A program made the translations under genes and the position numbers. Of a stretch of 64,000 bases of DNA, positions 8,750-17,024 are shown piece by piece. The DNA comes from an uncultured Flavobacteriaceae bacterium (GTDB lineage Bacteria; Bacteroidota; Bacteroidia; Flavobacteriales; Flavobacteriaceae), in the NCBI GenBank assembly GCA_947502495.1, contig CANNAC010000003.1, positions 248,001-312,000 of the forward strand, written 5' to 3'. The number at the start of each line of letters is the position of its first letter. The first letter of the stretch is position 1. The notes below the pieces were generated by a model. That model searched no databases. It saw only the letters and a list, made by a program, of their open reading frames with translations, and was not told the DNA's origin.

Positions 8750-9451
8750 TTAATCATTATAACAATATTGGTATAATTCACTAAAATGATCTTTCATTTT
8801 TTGTTTTGCTAATTGCGGATCTTTAATCTCAATTGCGTTATAAATAGCTTGGTGTTCTTCAATCCCTTTTTGTGCTAAGTTTTTATCACAAACATGATAT
8901 TTTTCAAAGTTTGTGATTATTTGAGGTGTAATAATTAACATGAACGTATTCATAGAACTATTTCCACTTGCTTTAGCAATAGCTAGATGAAATAGTAAAT
9001 CTTCTTGTACAGCGTCTTCACCATTTAAAGCCTTTTTGGAATAGGCGTCGAGTGCTTGTTTTAATTTTTTTAAATCTTCTTCTGTTCTTCTTGTGGCTGC
9101 TAATCGTACGGTCTTTAATTCTAATAAGATTCTAGTTTCTACTAGGGATTTGAAATCTGGATCCTCTAATCTCAAGATATCTTTAATCATACCATTCAAA
9201 GCAATAACACCAATGTTTGCTACAAAGGTTCCGCTTTGTGGAATCGATTTTAATAACCCGTAGAATTCTAGTTTTTGAATAGCTTCTCTTAAGTTACTTC
9301 TGGATACATTAAATTTTTCTGAAAGCACTCTTTCGGCTGGTAGTTTATCACCAGGCTCTAGATTTTTTAAATTTATTAAATCACGGATGCTAGCGATAAT
9401 ATGCTTTTGCACATTAAAATTTTCAGTTTTGGTAAGTATCTCTACTTTCAT
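8750..9451 (-). CDS. ausR: GntR/FadR-type repressor of alginate genes (AusR-like)
   Basis: A 233-residue regulator with an N-terminal winged helix (ASIRDLINLKNLEPGDKLPAERVLSEKFNVSRSNLREAIQKLEFYGLL) and a C-terminal helical FCD effector domain from about residue 90 (LVETRILLELKTVRLAA, FHLAIAKASGNSSM, HQAIYNAIEIKDPQLAKQKMKDHF). It lies inside the alginate locus beside the uronate permease. In Zobellia galactanivorans the GntR protein AusR in the equivalent place represses alginate genes, and I infer the same role here. Two copies of a TGGTTTACCA element, which fits the FadR-branch half-site pattern GT-n-AC, lie at the susC and outer PL7 promoters. None is seen at its own 5' end. Confidence 0.88.
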   Translation of the reverse strand: MKVEILTKTENFNVQKHIIASIRDLINLKNLEPGDKLPAERVLSEKFNVSRSNLREAIQKLEFYGLLKSIPQSGTFVANIGVIALNGMIKDILRLEDPDFKSLVETRILLELKTVRLAATRRTEEDLKKLKQALDAYSKKALNGEDAVQEDLLFHLAIAKASGNSSMNTFMLIITPQIITNFEKYHVCDKNLAQKGIEEHQAIYNAIEIKDPQLAKQKMKDHFSELYQYCYND

Positions 9452-9594
9452 AAATTAATGTTTAATTACTATTCTTTATGGGTAAATTTAGTAAAAATCT
9501 AATAGAAGTTTTTTTAAAAAATAAGTTAAACTTTAAGGCCTAATACAAGACCTTTAAGTCTAACTAAATCACAATAAGACTAATCAAAATATTT
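9452..9594. other. Gap between ausR and PL7 gene
   Basis: This 143-bp spacer contains short inverted repeats (AGTCT near 9570 with AGACT near 9588, and AGAC/GTCT near 9559) downstream of the PL7 stop. They could form a weak terminator on the minus strand. No TAnnTTTG promoter box or TGGTTTACCA operator is visible, so how ausR is transcribed is unclear. Confidence 0.4.
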
Positions 9595-10497
9595 TTAATG
9601 TGTGACTTCTAAATCATAATATCTAACTTTAGCAAAAGCACCTTCATCTCTACTTTGAAAATAGTTTCCTGCTTTAAAGTAGTTTTCAAATACTCCCCAT
9701 TTTTTCATGTGTATATTTTCATACACTTTATATTCGTTTTTGTTTAAAATGATAACCATTTTACCATCCGATATTTCTACTTCTAGAGTGAATTTTTTAA
9801 ACCCTACTTCTTGTTCAAAATTAAAACCATCATCATCTCCCCAAGCATCTTCATGTAACATTTCTTCTTCTGTAGCATTTAAATCTTTAAGCACTTTAGT
9901 TTTTACTCTAACTTTACCTTTATCCCAATATATTTTTAACATTGGAGGTGCATTATTATCTTTTTGACCAATTAAATCTCTTTGCTCATTTGTAAGTCTT
10001 CCATGTATTTGCATGATAATTACTCTATGGTATTTACCTTCACTATCACGAGTTACTTCATCCATTGCTAACTTACCTTTCATGTAAGCACCCTGTTTAA
10101 AGGTCCAGTTAACATTATTATTTCCAGGAATCATTTGCTCTCTTAGCTCTGATCTAGAGTATTTGGTATTAGCGGTAGTTGCTTTGCTAGGGTATGCATA
10201 AAATACTAATGCTCCTTTTGTAGAGTCATTATACATAAAGGGTTTGATTTCTTTATTTGTTGCATAATTAGTAACAATATCTTTTCCTTTAAAGCTTTTT
10301 GCTTTACCGTTTTCTCCATCCGGAATTGTTAATGACCAATGCGTTAAATCTATTTCTGGAAGTTTATACTTTTTCTTTTTTTTCTTCTTCTTTTTAGATT
10401 CTACTTTGGCTTCTGTAACTGCTTTATTAGATTGGCTATTTCCATTTAAAACGGAAGCAAATACGAATAATGCTATTAATTTAAGTTTTATACGCAT
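9595..10497 (-). CDS. Alginate lyase, PL7 family, with poly-lysine linker
   Basis: A 300-residue secreted alginate lyase. A signal peptide (IKLKLIALFVFASVLNGNSQ) is followed by a low-complexity stretch with nine lysines in a row near residues 35-43. The jelly-roll PL7 catalytic domain covers about residues 50-300. Active-site strands are visible: YSRSELREQM (Arg), VIIMQIHG (Gln and His) and NYFKAGNYFQ (Tyr). It cleaves internal glycosidic bonds by beta-elimination. It is the fourth gene of the susC-susD-PKD-PL7 series, 28 bp after the PKD gene, so it is likely surface exposed or periplasmic. It is most like the PL7 gene at 27.9 kb. Confidence 0.92.
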   Translation of the reverse strand: MRIKLKLIALFVFASVLNGNSQSNKAVTEAKVESKKKKKKKKKYKLPEIDLTHWSLTIPDGENGKAKSFKGKDIVTNYATNKEIKPFMYNDSTKGALVFYAYPSKATTANTKYSRSELREQMIPGNNNVNWTFKQGAYMKGKLAMDEVTRDSEGKYHRVIIMQIHGRLTNEQRDLIGQKDNNAPPMLKIYWDKGKVRVKTKVLKDLNATEEEMLHEDAWGDDDGFNFEQEVGFKKFTLEVEISDGKMVIILNKNEYKVYENIHMKKWGVFENYFKAGNYFQSRDEGAFAKVRYYDLEVTH

Positions 10498-10525
10498 TTG
10501 ATTCCGTTTTTAAATTTATTTATAA

Positions 10526-11524
10526 TTAGTTAAGTGCTGTAATTGTTACAGAATCGGCGCGAATCTCTTCATCACCACTGTTATATCCGTATTCACCGCC
10601 AGCAGCACCACCCATACCTCTTACAAAAAGAGCTACACTATTATTAGCTCCTACATTAAATGTATATGTAGTCGTATTATAATTGTCGTTACCAGGGTTC
10701 ACTATTGTTTCTGTTAAAATATTGTTTGTAGTATCTTCTACTTGCGCAACGGTGGTATAACCATAACCAGAACTTGGATATTCTGTAGCAGTAGCATAAT
10801 AAATTGGCGTATAACCACTAACATATCCTGCTCCAGATAAAACGCGTACTTCAAGCATACTATCCATTGGAGGCGTATTATTTTCTAAGCCTTTAAAAGA
10901 AGTAACAATGGCTATAGAGTATTCTGCGTTTGGAGTAACTTCAAACTCTTGATAGATATGATCAGGTTCGTTATTATCAAACTTAAGAACGTTATCTGAA
11001 CCACCATTACCAGAACTAGATTCCCCTTGTTCTCCTATATCATCATTATCCCATCCAGAACATGCACAGTCACTTGAGTTTCCATTATTTTTCGGAAGTT
11101 TATCAAAATCGGGGTTGATTAGAGTTGGGTTTGCAACTAAAGGCTCTTCCGGCTCTACAACTTCCAATGTTTCTGAATACGTACTTACTACTCCTAAATC
11201 ATCTGAAGCAGTTAAAGAAACAGTATATGTACCTTCACCTGAATATACAGTAGCGCCATCTACATCTGTCGATGTTTCTCCATTACCAAAATCCCAAGCG
11301 TAAGTGGTAGCACTTGTAGAAGCATTGGCAAATGTGTAACCTTTCCAAGCATCTCCTACACCTTGTCCTTGCGAATAAGAAAAGAAAGCATTTGGAGGTG
11401 TTGCATCTTCTATAGAATTTTCACCAATCGGTTCGAATTGTTCAAAATCGTCACAGCTATTAATTAAGGTCATGGTTGCCATTGCAACGATAACCCAAAA
11501 ACTATTTTTTAATTGTTTTTTCAT
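10526..11524 (-). CDS. PKD-domain surface lipoprotein of the alginate locus
   Basis: A 332-residue lipoprotein: signal peptide with lipobox INSCDD at about residue 24, then a PKD domain at about residues 45-125 (DATPPNAFFSYSQGQG, TYAWDFGNGETSTDVDG, GTYTVSLTASDDLG). A strand-rich C-terminal domain of about 190 residues follows, containing SDCACSGWDNDD and ending in RADSVTITALN, which looks like a carbohydrate-binding sandwich. It lies between susD and the PL7 gene, the place of a SusE/F-like surface glycan-binding protein. Alginate binding is inferred from context only. Confidence 0.82.
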   Translation of the reverse strand: MKKQLKNSFWVIVAMATMTLINSCDDFEQFEPIGENSIEDATPPNAFFSYSQGQGVGDAWKGYTFANASTSATTYAWDFGNGETSTDVDGATVYSGEGTYTVSLTASDDLGVVSTYSETLEVVEPEEPLVANPTLINPDFDKLPKNNGNSSDCACSGWDNDDIGEQGESSSGNGGSDNVLKFDNNEPDHIYQEFEVTPNAEYSIAIVTSFKGLENNTPPMDSMLEVRVLSGAGYVSGYTPIYYATATEYPSSGYGYTTVAQVEDTTNNILTETIVNPGNDNYNTTTYTFNVGANNSVALFVRGMGGAAGGEYGYNSGDEEIRADSVTITALN

Positions 11525-11540
11525 TGTTTTTGTATTTTAA

Positions 11541-12986
11541 TTAGTAACCAGGGTTTTGTGATAAAAGACCGTTACTTAAGTTAATTTCTCTTTGTGGAAT
11601 TGGTAATAAAAGATCAGAAGCATTAAAGTTTCCTCCTGTAGCTGTAGAAAAAGCAGATAACACATTTTGTGCTTCGTTGAATCTAACTAAATCAAAAAAT
11701 CTTTGATTTTCGAAAGCTAATTCTACGCGTCTTTCGTCTAATAATTCTTGTTTTGTAATATTATTGTCATCATCAGCAAGTAAACCTGCTCTTAATCTTA
11801 CAAGCTCGAAAGAGTCTAGGGCTGCTTGTACCGAAGTACTACTTGTTCCTGCCATAATTGCTTCTACGTGCATTAAAAGTACATCTGCATAACGTAAAAC
11901 AATCCAGTCATTTCCAGCAGAAGTAGGATCTGTAGATGTTGGTGCTATATCTAAAGTAGTATCTCCATCAGGTATGTATTTTGCAACTTGAAATTGGGAT
12001 GGTTGTTCTGTATCTACGCGATAAGAATACGGTTTTCTATCTCCTCCTAAAGCATCTATTACCGTTCTTACATCTTCTGTAGTATAGTTTACACCACTTG
12101 TTCTACCAACAGCGTTTAACCACTCTGCAGAAAAGTTTTGACTATCTTGAGAAGAATCTCCTATATATCCTATAGAAAAGATTAATTCATTATTTAATTC
12201 TGTATAAAATACATCTTTAAAGTTTGGTTCTAATGTAAAACCACTTCCCATTACTGCTTCGCATAAAAGTTGTGCGTCTAAATAATTAGTACCAAGTGTT
12301 AAATATACTTTAGCAAGTAATGTCTGTGCAGCAGCTAAAGAAGCACGAGATACATAGGTGTTATCTAAACCATCAATGGCTGTTAATAAATCACTTTCAA
12401 TTAATTCGTAAACAGTTGCTTTTGCTATTCTGGTATACGCTATTGAATTGTATTCTGGATCTGTAATTTCAAGAACTTTATCTATTAAAGGAATGTCTCC
12501 GTATAAACGTACTAAGTTAAAATATGCATAAGCACGAACAAATTTTGCTTCTCCTTCAATTTTTGCACGATTTGCATCTGTTGCAATATCTAAATGTGCT
12601 AAAACAGTGTTTGCTCTAAAAATTACATTATAAAAACTTCTGTAGTAGTCACTTACAATTCCGTTAGTTGCTACAACACTATAGTTTTCAAATTGAGCAG
12701 CTTCTCCTTCACTACTTTTAGTTCGGGTATTGTCGCTACGCATTTCGGTTAGATAAAACTCTACTTGTAATGCATGGTTGTCGCCATTGCTTGTAGAATT
12801 TACACCTTGTATTCCATCGTACATGTTTACAAGAGCTGCTTCTAAATCTGCTTCAGATTCAAAGTAAGTATCTGCAATTAATACAGATGTTGGTGCTGGG
12901 CTTAAAAAATCTTCACCGCATGAAAATAGTGTTACGGCTAGTATGAATAAATTAAGCTTTTTAATGTGTTTTGTTATGTTTTTCAT
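11541..12986 (-). CDS. susD: SusD/RagB-family alginate-binding lipoprotein
   Basis: A protein of about 481 residues with lipoprotein signal LNLFILAVTLFSCGEDFL and SusD/RagB organisation: the N-terminal DTYFESEADLEAALVNMYDGIQG, TPR-like helices with AKFVRAYAYFNLVRLYGDIPLI, and a C-terminal LLDERRVELAFENQRFFDLVRF block ending in LLPIPQREINLSNGLLSQNPGY. It caps the SusC channel at the cell surface and captures oligosaccharide. The ATG at 12984-12986 is preferred over the ORF start at 13010, since it is 10 bp after the susC stop and begins a proper signal peptide. Confidence 0.95.
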   Translation of the reverse strand: MKNITKHIKKLNLFILAVTLFSCGEDFLSPAPTSVLIADTYFESEADLEAALVNMYDGIQGVNSTSNGDNHALQVEFYLTEMRSDNTRTKSSEGEAAQFENYSVVATNGIVSDYYRSFYNVIFRANTVLAHLDIATDANRAKIEGEAKFVRAYAYFNLVRLYGDIPLIDKVLEITDPEYNSIAYTRIAKATVYELIESDLLTAIDGLDNTYVSRASLAAAQTLLAKVYLTLGTNYLDAQLLCEAVMGSGFTLEPNFKDVFYTELNNELIFSIGYIGDSSQDSQNFSAEWLNAVGRTSGVNYTTEDVRTVIDALGGDRKPYSYRVDTEQPSQFQVAKYIPDGDTTLDIAPTSTDPTSAGNDWIVLRYADVLLMHVEAIMAGTSSTSVQAALDSFELVRLRAGLLADDDNNITKQELLDERRVELAFENQRFFDLVRFNEAQNVLSAFSTATGGNFNASDLLLPIPQREINLSNGLLSQNPGY

Positions 12987-12996
12987 TTTTATTATA

Positions 12997-15900
12997 TTAA
13001 AATTGAACATTTAAGCCTACTGATATTGTTTGATTTATTGGAGAACCACCTCTTTGGTATCCATATGTTGTAGATAATTGTGTACCAGAAGTATGATAAA
13101 TAGATTCTGGATTAAAACCTGTATAGTTATCTGCAGTAAAGTACATAAGGTTTTGACCTGTTGCATATAATCTAAGTTTACTTAGTTTTAATTTAGAAAT
13201 TAAACTATCTGGTAAAGTGTAACCAATACTTATTGTTCTTAATGCTACATAAGAAGCATCTTGTATAATAGAATTTGTGAATATTTTTTCTTTAATAAAT
13301 CCTTGATTAGGTGTTGTAGAAACATAATCTTGAGAAGAATTAAAGTGATTAAAAATATATTGATCTGCCATATTACGAACTTCTGCTCCGTGACTTCCTT
13401 GAAACATGAAAGACACATCGAAACCGTAAATTTGAAAGTCATTAGATAAACTCCAAACTAAGTCTGGGTAAGGATTTCCTAAAATTGTTTTATCATCATC
13501 ATCAATTATTCCATCACCATTTAAATCTTTTACATATACATCTTGCGCTTGACCTCCAATTGGATGGTAAGGGTTTGAAATGAATTCTAAAGGAATTTCT
13601 TCATCTACAACCCAACCGTAAAAAGAGGAGATAGGATTACCTTGTAGGTTAATCCATTCTGCAGCTCTTTTTTCATCTACATTTTGAATTTGACCGTTAG
13701 ATTCTGCAAAGTCAATTAATTCGTTTTCGTTTTTAGATGCTATTAAAGTTGTGTTCCAAGAAAAATTCTCTCTTGAATAATTACGAGAACGTAATTCAAA
13801 TTCCATACCACTATTCTTAACTTCACCAAGGTTTACTAAAGCTTCATTAAAACCAGTTGTAGAAGAGATAGGGTTGTTTAATAATAATTGATCACTTGTT
13901 CTTTCATAATAATCAAAAGAACCAGAGATTATATTGTTGAAAAAACCAAAGTCAATACCTGGGTTAAATTCTCTTAAACGTTCCCATTGTAAATCTTCAT
14001 TGGCTATATTTAATGGGTTGTACCCGTTAATTGCACTACCATTTACTACTGCTGTAGATGTATCCAATAAAGAAAGAGATGGGTAATGGTCAATTTGATC
14101 ATTATTTGTATCTAAAGCATCATTACCAGTGAAACCATAACTTGCACGTAATTTTAATTTACTAACAATATTACTGTCTTCTAAGAAGCTTTCATTACTA
14201 AGTATCCATCCAACAGAAAAAGCAGGGAAGTTTCCGTATTTAGAATTATCACCAAAAATAGAACTACCATCACGTCTAAAACTAGCTGATACTAAGTATT
14301 TATTATCGAAAGCATAATTAGCTCTAGCAAAAAATCCGATTAATGCTTTTTCGTATTCTTCAGATTCAAAATCTATTATAGTTGTTCCAGCAGATATCGT
14401 TTGTAGTTTATCTGAAGTATATCCATTTGCCGATTGTCCGTCATTGCTAAAATCCCATTTTTCTGCAGCAAAACCAAGAATAGCAGAAACATCATGCTTA
14501 CCAAAGTTTTTGTCGTAAGAAAAATAGTTGTCTGTAGACATGTGTATACGTTGTTCATTAAACACATCTAATTGCGCAGCATCTGCTCCATTTCTACTAG
14601 ATAGTACACCTTGCCATCTACGTTGTTGTGTGTTTTGTAAATCTCCACCAAGTGTAGATTTAAAGCTTAATGCATCGGTAATATCATATTTACCATAGAT
14701 ACTTCCAAAAAGTTTGAATTTATCATCTGTACGATCGCGTTCTAAAATTTTTGCAGCAGGATTTGTGTTAGACGTATTACTAATACTTGTACCACCACTT
14801 GCCAGTGTAGTTCCTGAATCTAAATCAAAATTATCAAACATACGTTGTTGCGCATAATCCCCAATTTGTACATCTGCATAAGCACCACCATCTCTTAAAC
14901 GGTTTACATATTGAATGTTGTCTGCAGTAACATATACTGGTAACCAAGATGGTTGACGCAAGATATCATGTGTAGATCCATCAAATCTTCTTCTATTTGT
15001 GATAGAAGGTGATAGGTTCACTCCAAAAGATAATTTATCACTTAATTTAGTGTCTACTTTTAATTTAAGACTGTATTTTTTATAGTCATCTGTTAATAAA
15101 ACACCTTCATCATGTACATAGTTTATTGCTGTACTAAATTTTGTTCTTTTACTACCACCTCTTGCGGCGAAAGAATGACTTGAAATAACACCACCATCAA
15201 AAATAACATCTTGCCAGTTTGTATTATCTCCTAATAATTGCTTGAATTTTGTTCTATCGGAAAGCATTCCAGTTGCTGCTAATTCTCTTTCAGCAGTTTC
15301 TTTTACCGTGAAAGTGTATGCATCACTATGTCTAGCTTCTTTAAATCCTGTAAAAGTATTATAGCTAAATTTGGTAGGACCTTCCTTACCATCTTTAGTA
15401 GTAATCATAATAATACCATTAGCTCCACGAGATCCATAAATTGAAGAAGATGCAGCATCTTTTAGTACTTCAAAAGATTTTACATCATTCATATCTAACG
15501 ATCCTAAATAGTCATCATCTACTACTAAACCATCTACAACTATTAAAGGAGTAGAGTTACCTGTAATGGAACCAGCACCACGAATAGTAATCGTTGGTGC
15601 AGAACCAGCTTCACCTTCTGTAGCAGCAATGTTTACACCAGATACTTGACCTACTAAAGCGTCATCTACACGAGAAACAGCTATTTGGTCTAAATCTTCG
15701 TTTACTACTTTAGATATAGATCCTGTTAAGTGACTTTTCTTTTGTGTACCATAACCAATTACAACAACCTCATCTAAGTTATTAGCATCTGCAGCTAAAG
15801 ACATGTCGATTGTAGTTTGATTATCAATAATTACAGTTTGGGAGATATAACCTATATAAGAGAACTGTATAACATCCCCTTTTTTTACTTGTATTTGATA

Positions 15901-16083
15901 GTTACCATCAAAATCAGTACTTGTACCTGTACTAGTGCCTACTATAATAACATTTACACTAGGTAAAGGCATGTTGTCATTAGCATCTACCACGAGCCCT
16001 TTTACTGTTAGATTTTCTTGGGCAAAGGCAGAAATGCACATAAAGAGTATTGCAAATAATGCCGACTTAGCTTTTAAATTCAT
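12997..16083 (-). CDS. susC: SusC/RagA TonB-dependent oligoalginate transporter
   Basis: A 1028-residue outer-membrane receptor. It has a Sec signal (LFAILFMCISAFAQ), then a carboxypeptidase-regulatory-like domain at about residues 26-100 (VKGLVVDANDNMPLPSVNVI). The plug starts EVVVIGYGTQKKSHLTGSIS and contains IYGSRGANGIIMITTKDG. The beta-barrel ends with the aromatic QTISVGLNVQF. It imports oligosaccharides into the periplasm with TonB energy, paired with the adjacent SusD. It has a 5' leader of about 200 bp and a promoter fused to the shared operator at 16271-16303. Confidence 0.96.
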   Translation of the reverse strand: MNLKAKSALFAILFMCISAFAQENLTVKGLVVDANDNMPLPSVNVIIVGTSTGTSTDFDGNYQIQVKKGDVIQFSYIGYISQTVIIDNQTTIDMSLAADANNLDEVVVIGYGTQKKSHLTGSISKVVNEDLDQIAVSRVDDALVGQVSGVNIAATEGEAGSAPTITIRGAGSITGNSTPLIVVDGLVVDDDYLGSLDMNDVKSFEVLKDAASSSIYGSRGANGIIMITTKDGKEGPTKFSYNTFTGFKEARHSDAYTFTVKETAERELAATGMLSDRTKFKQLLGDNTNWQDVIFDGGVISSHSFAARGGSKRTKFSTAINYVHDEGVLLTDDYKKYSLKLKVDTKLSDKLSFGVNLSPSITNRRRFDGSTHDILRQPSWLPVYVTADNIQYVNRLRDGGAYADVQIGDYAQQRMFDNFDLDSGTTLASGGTSISNTSNTNPAAKILERDRTDDKFKLFGSIYGKYDITDALSFKSTLGGDLQNTQQRRWQGVLSSRNGADAAQLDVFNEQRIHMSTDNYFSYDKNFGKHDVSAILGFAAEKWDFSNDGQSANGYTSDKLQTISAGTTIIDFESEEYEKALIGFFARANYAFDNKYLVSASFRRDGSSIFGDNSKYGNFPAFSVGWILSNESFLEDSNIVSKLKLRASYGFTGNDALDTNNDQIDHYPSLSLLDTSTAVVNGSAINGYNPLNIANEDLQWERLREFNPGIDFGFFNNIISGSFDYYERTSDQLLLNNPISSTTGFNEALVNLGEVKNSGMEFELRSRNYSRENFSWNTTLIASKNENELIDFAESNGQIQNVDEKRAAEWINLQGNPISSFYGWVVDEEIPLEFISNPYHPIGGQAQDVYVKDLNGDGIIDDDDKTILGNPYPDLVWSLSNDFQIYGFDVSFMFQGSHGAEVRNMADQYIFNHFNSSQDYVSTTPNQGFIKEKIFTNSIIQDASYVALRTISIGYTLPDSLISKLKLSKLRLYATGQNLMYFTADNYTGFNPESIYHTSGTQLSTTYGYQRGGSPINQTISVGLNVQF

Positions 16084-16270
16084 AATTAATTTTTAAGTTT
16101 TAGTTAATTAATTTGTTTTACTAAAAACACAATTATTAGGCAAGTATCAATATGTTTGTTACTTTTGTAATGTTATGTTTTATTACATAATTACTTCCGT
16201 CGAAGAAGTTTTTTAAAAAAGGGTAGGCTTTAAAACCTGTCCTTTTTTTTTGGTTTTAATCCAGTAAAAA
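16084..16270 (-). promoter_or_regulatory. Long susC 5' leader with hairpin
   Basis: If transcription begins just after the -7 box at 16296-16303, susC has a leader of about 200 nt. Within it GGGTAGG (near 16220) and CCTGTCC (near 16236), with flanking A and T runs, form a hairpin at about 16213-16250. On the minus-strand RNA the stem has a two-base mismatch but is followed by six U residues, so it could act as an attenuator or a 5' stabiliser. The plus-strand version pairs fully through G-U wobbles, but no plus-strand gene precedes it. Confidence 0.45.
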
Positions 16271-16325
16271 TAATTGGTTTACCAGATTGGTTTACCAAAT
16301 ATATATAAAATTTTGTTAATTACAA
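16271..16325 (-). promoter_or_regulatory. susC promoter with tandem operator (candidate AusR site)
   Basis: Read on the minus strand, TTG (16323-16325), a 19-bp spacer and TATATTTG (16296-16303) match the Bacteroidota TTTG-N19-TAnnTTTG promoter. The -7 box runs directly into two tandem copies of the 12-mer ATTGGTTTACCA (plus strand 16273-16284 and 16286-16297), each an imperfect palindrome TGGT-TT-ACCA. A protein bound there would cover the -7 box and start site, as expected for a repressor. The 33-bp block 16271-16303 recurs at 28850-28882 with one mismatch. Confidence 0.8.
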
Positions 16326-16403
16326 CGTTTTCGTGGATTTTATATGGTAATTGAGTATATGTTAGGGTTAAAATAGCAAAGATTTGCTTCGAGCGTAAGA
16401 ATT

Positions 16404-16570
16404 TTAATGAGATTGCATAAGTTCCTCACGCATAGTACTAAAGCTTTTTTTAGAACTTACTTCTTTATAGCAAGTTGTTCTATGCACTACGAGAGCTGGG
16501 ATGTGTGTAGAATCTCCCAGTTCAAACAAAACTGTTTTTAATCTCTCGTAATGCGTAGCACTTTTATTAT
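16404..16570 (-). other. Structured or relic segment between kdgF and susC
   Basis: Between kdgF and the susC promoter lies a segment that can fold. GCACTACGAGAG (16484-16495) pairs with CTCTCGTAATGC (16543-16554), 11 of 12 bp plus one wobble on the minus strand. Nested inside is CTGGGA/TCCCAG (16496-16501 and 16515-16520). The same minus-strand DNA is also an open frame of about 55 codons without a start codon, ending at the TAA at 16404-16406. It could be a 3' untranslated structure of the kdgF operon, a repeat, or a gene fragment. I do not recognise it. Confidence 0.4.
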
Positions 16571-16576
16571 ATATGA

Positions 16577-16948
16577 TTATTTATCTGTAAAATAAGATAC
16601 TGCATCACCACTTAAAAAATCTTCTCTTACAGGACTAAATGTGTCAATTAGTTCTCCTTCTTCCAAACAAACAGCACTATGTAATAAATTAGGCTCAATA
16701 TATACACCATCTCCTGCTTCTACAATTTTCTTTTCTCCGTCAATTTCAAATTCAAATTTACCAGAAACACAGTAAGTTGCTTGTGTATGAAAATGTTGAT
16801 GTGGAGCACCTAATGCACCTTTGTCAAACTTCACTCTTACCATCATGATTTGGTTATCATAACCTAAAAATTTTCTAGATACTCCTCCTCCAAGAACTTC
16901 CCATTCCATGTCTTTTGTGATGACGTACTTTTCGCTAAATCTTTTCAT
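16577..16948 (-). CDS. kdgF: KdgF-type cupin (unsaturated uronate ring opening)
   Basis: A 123-residue single-domain cupin. Metal ligands are seen in APHQHFHTQATYCVSGKFEFEIDG (His, His, Gln) and in the second cupin motif GDGVYIEPNLLHSAVCLEEG (His). KdgF converts the 4,5-unsaturated monouronate released by exolyases into the linear ketouronate DEH. It is next to the PL17 exolyase gene, which supplies its substrate. No signal peptide is visible, so it acts in the cytoplasm. Length and motifs fit KdgF well. Confidence 0.9.
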   Translation of the reverse strand: MKRFSEKYVITKDMEWEVLGGGVSRKFLGYDNQIMMVRVKFDKGALGAPHQHFHTQATYCVSGKFEFEIDGEKKIVEAGDGVYIEPNLLHSAVCLEEGELIDTFSPVREDFLSGDAVSYFTDK

Positions 16949-17024
16949 AATATTTATTTTTATTGGTTTTTATATTTTTAATGTCCACGTTGGCTGTGCT
17001 CTGTATGACACTTGATTTGTTTTT

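Noticed and set aside
13245-13449. Short ORFs on both strands inside susC
   Set aside because: They are shadows of the susC frame with unnatural composition (rich in I, L, F and K) and no ribosome-binding context.
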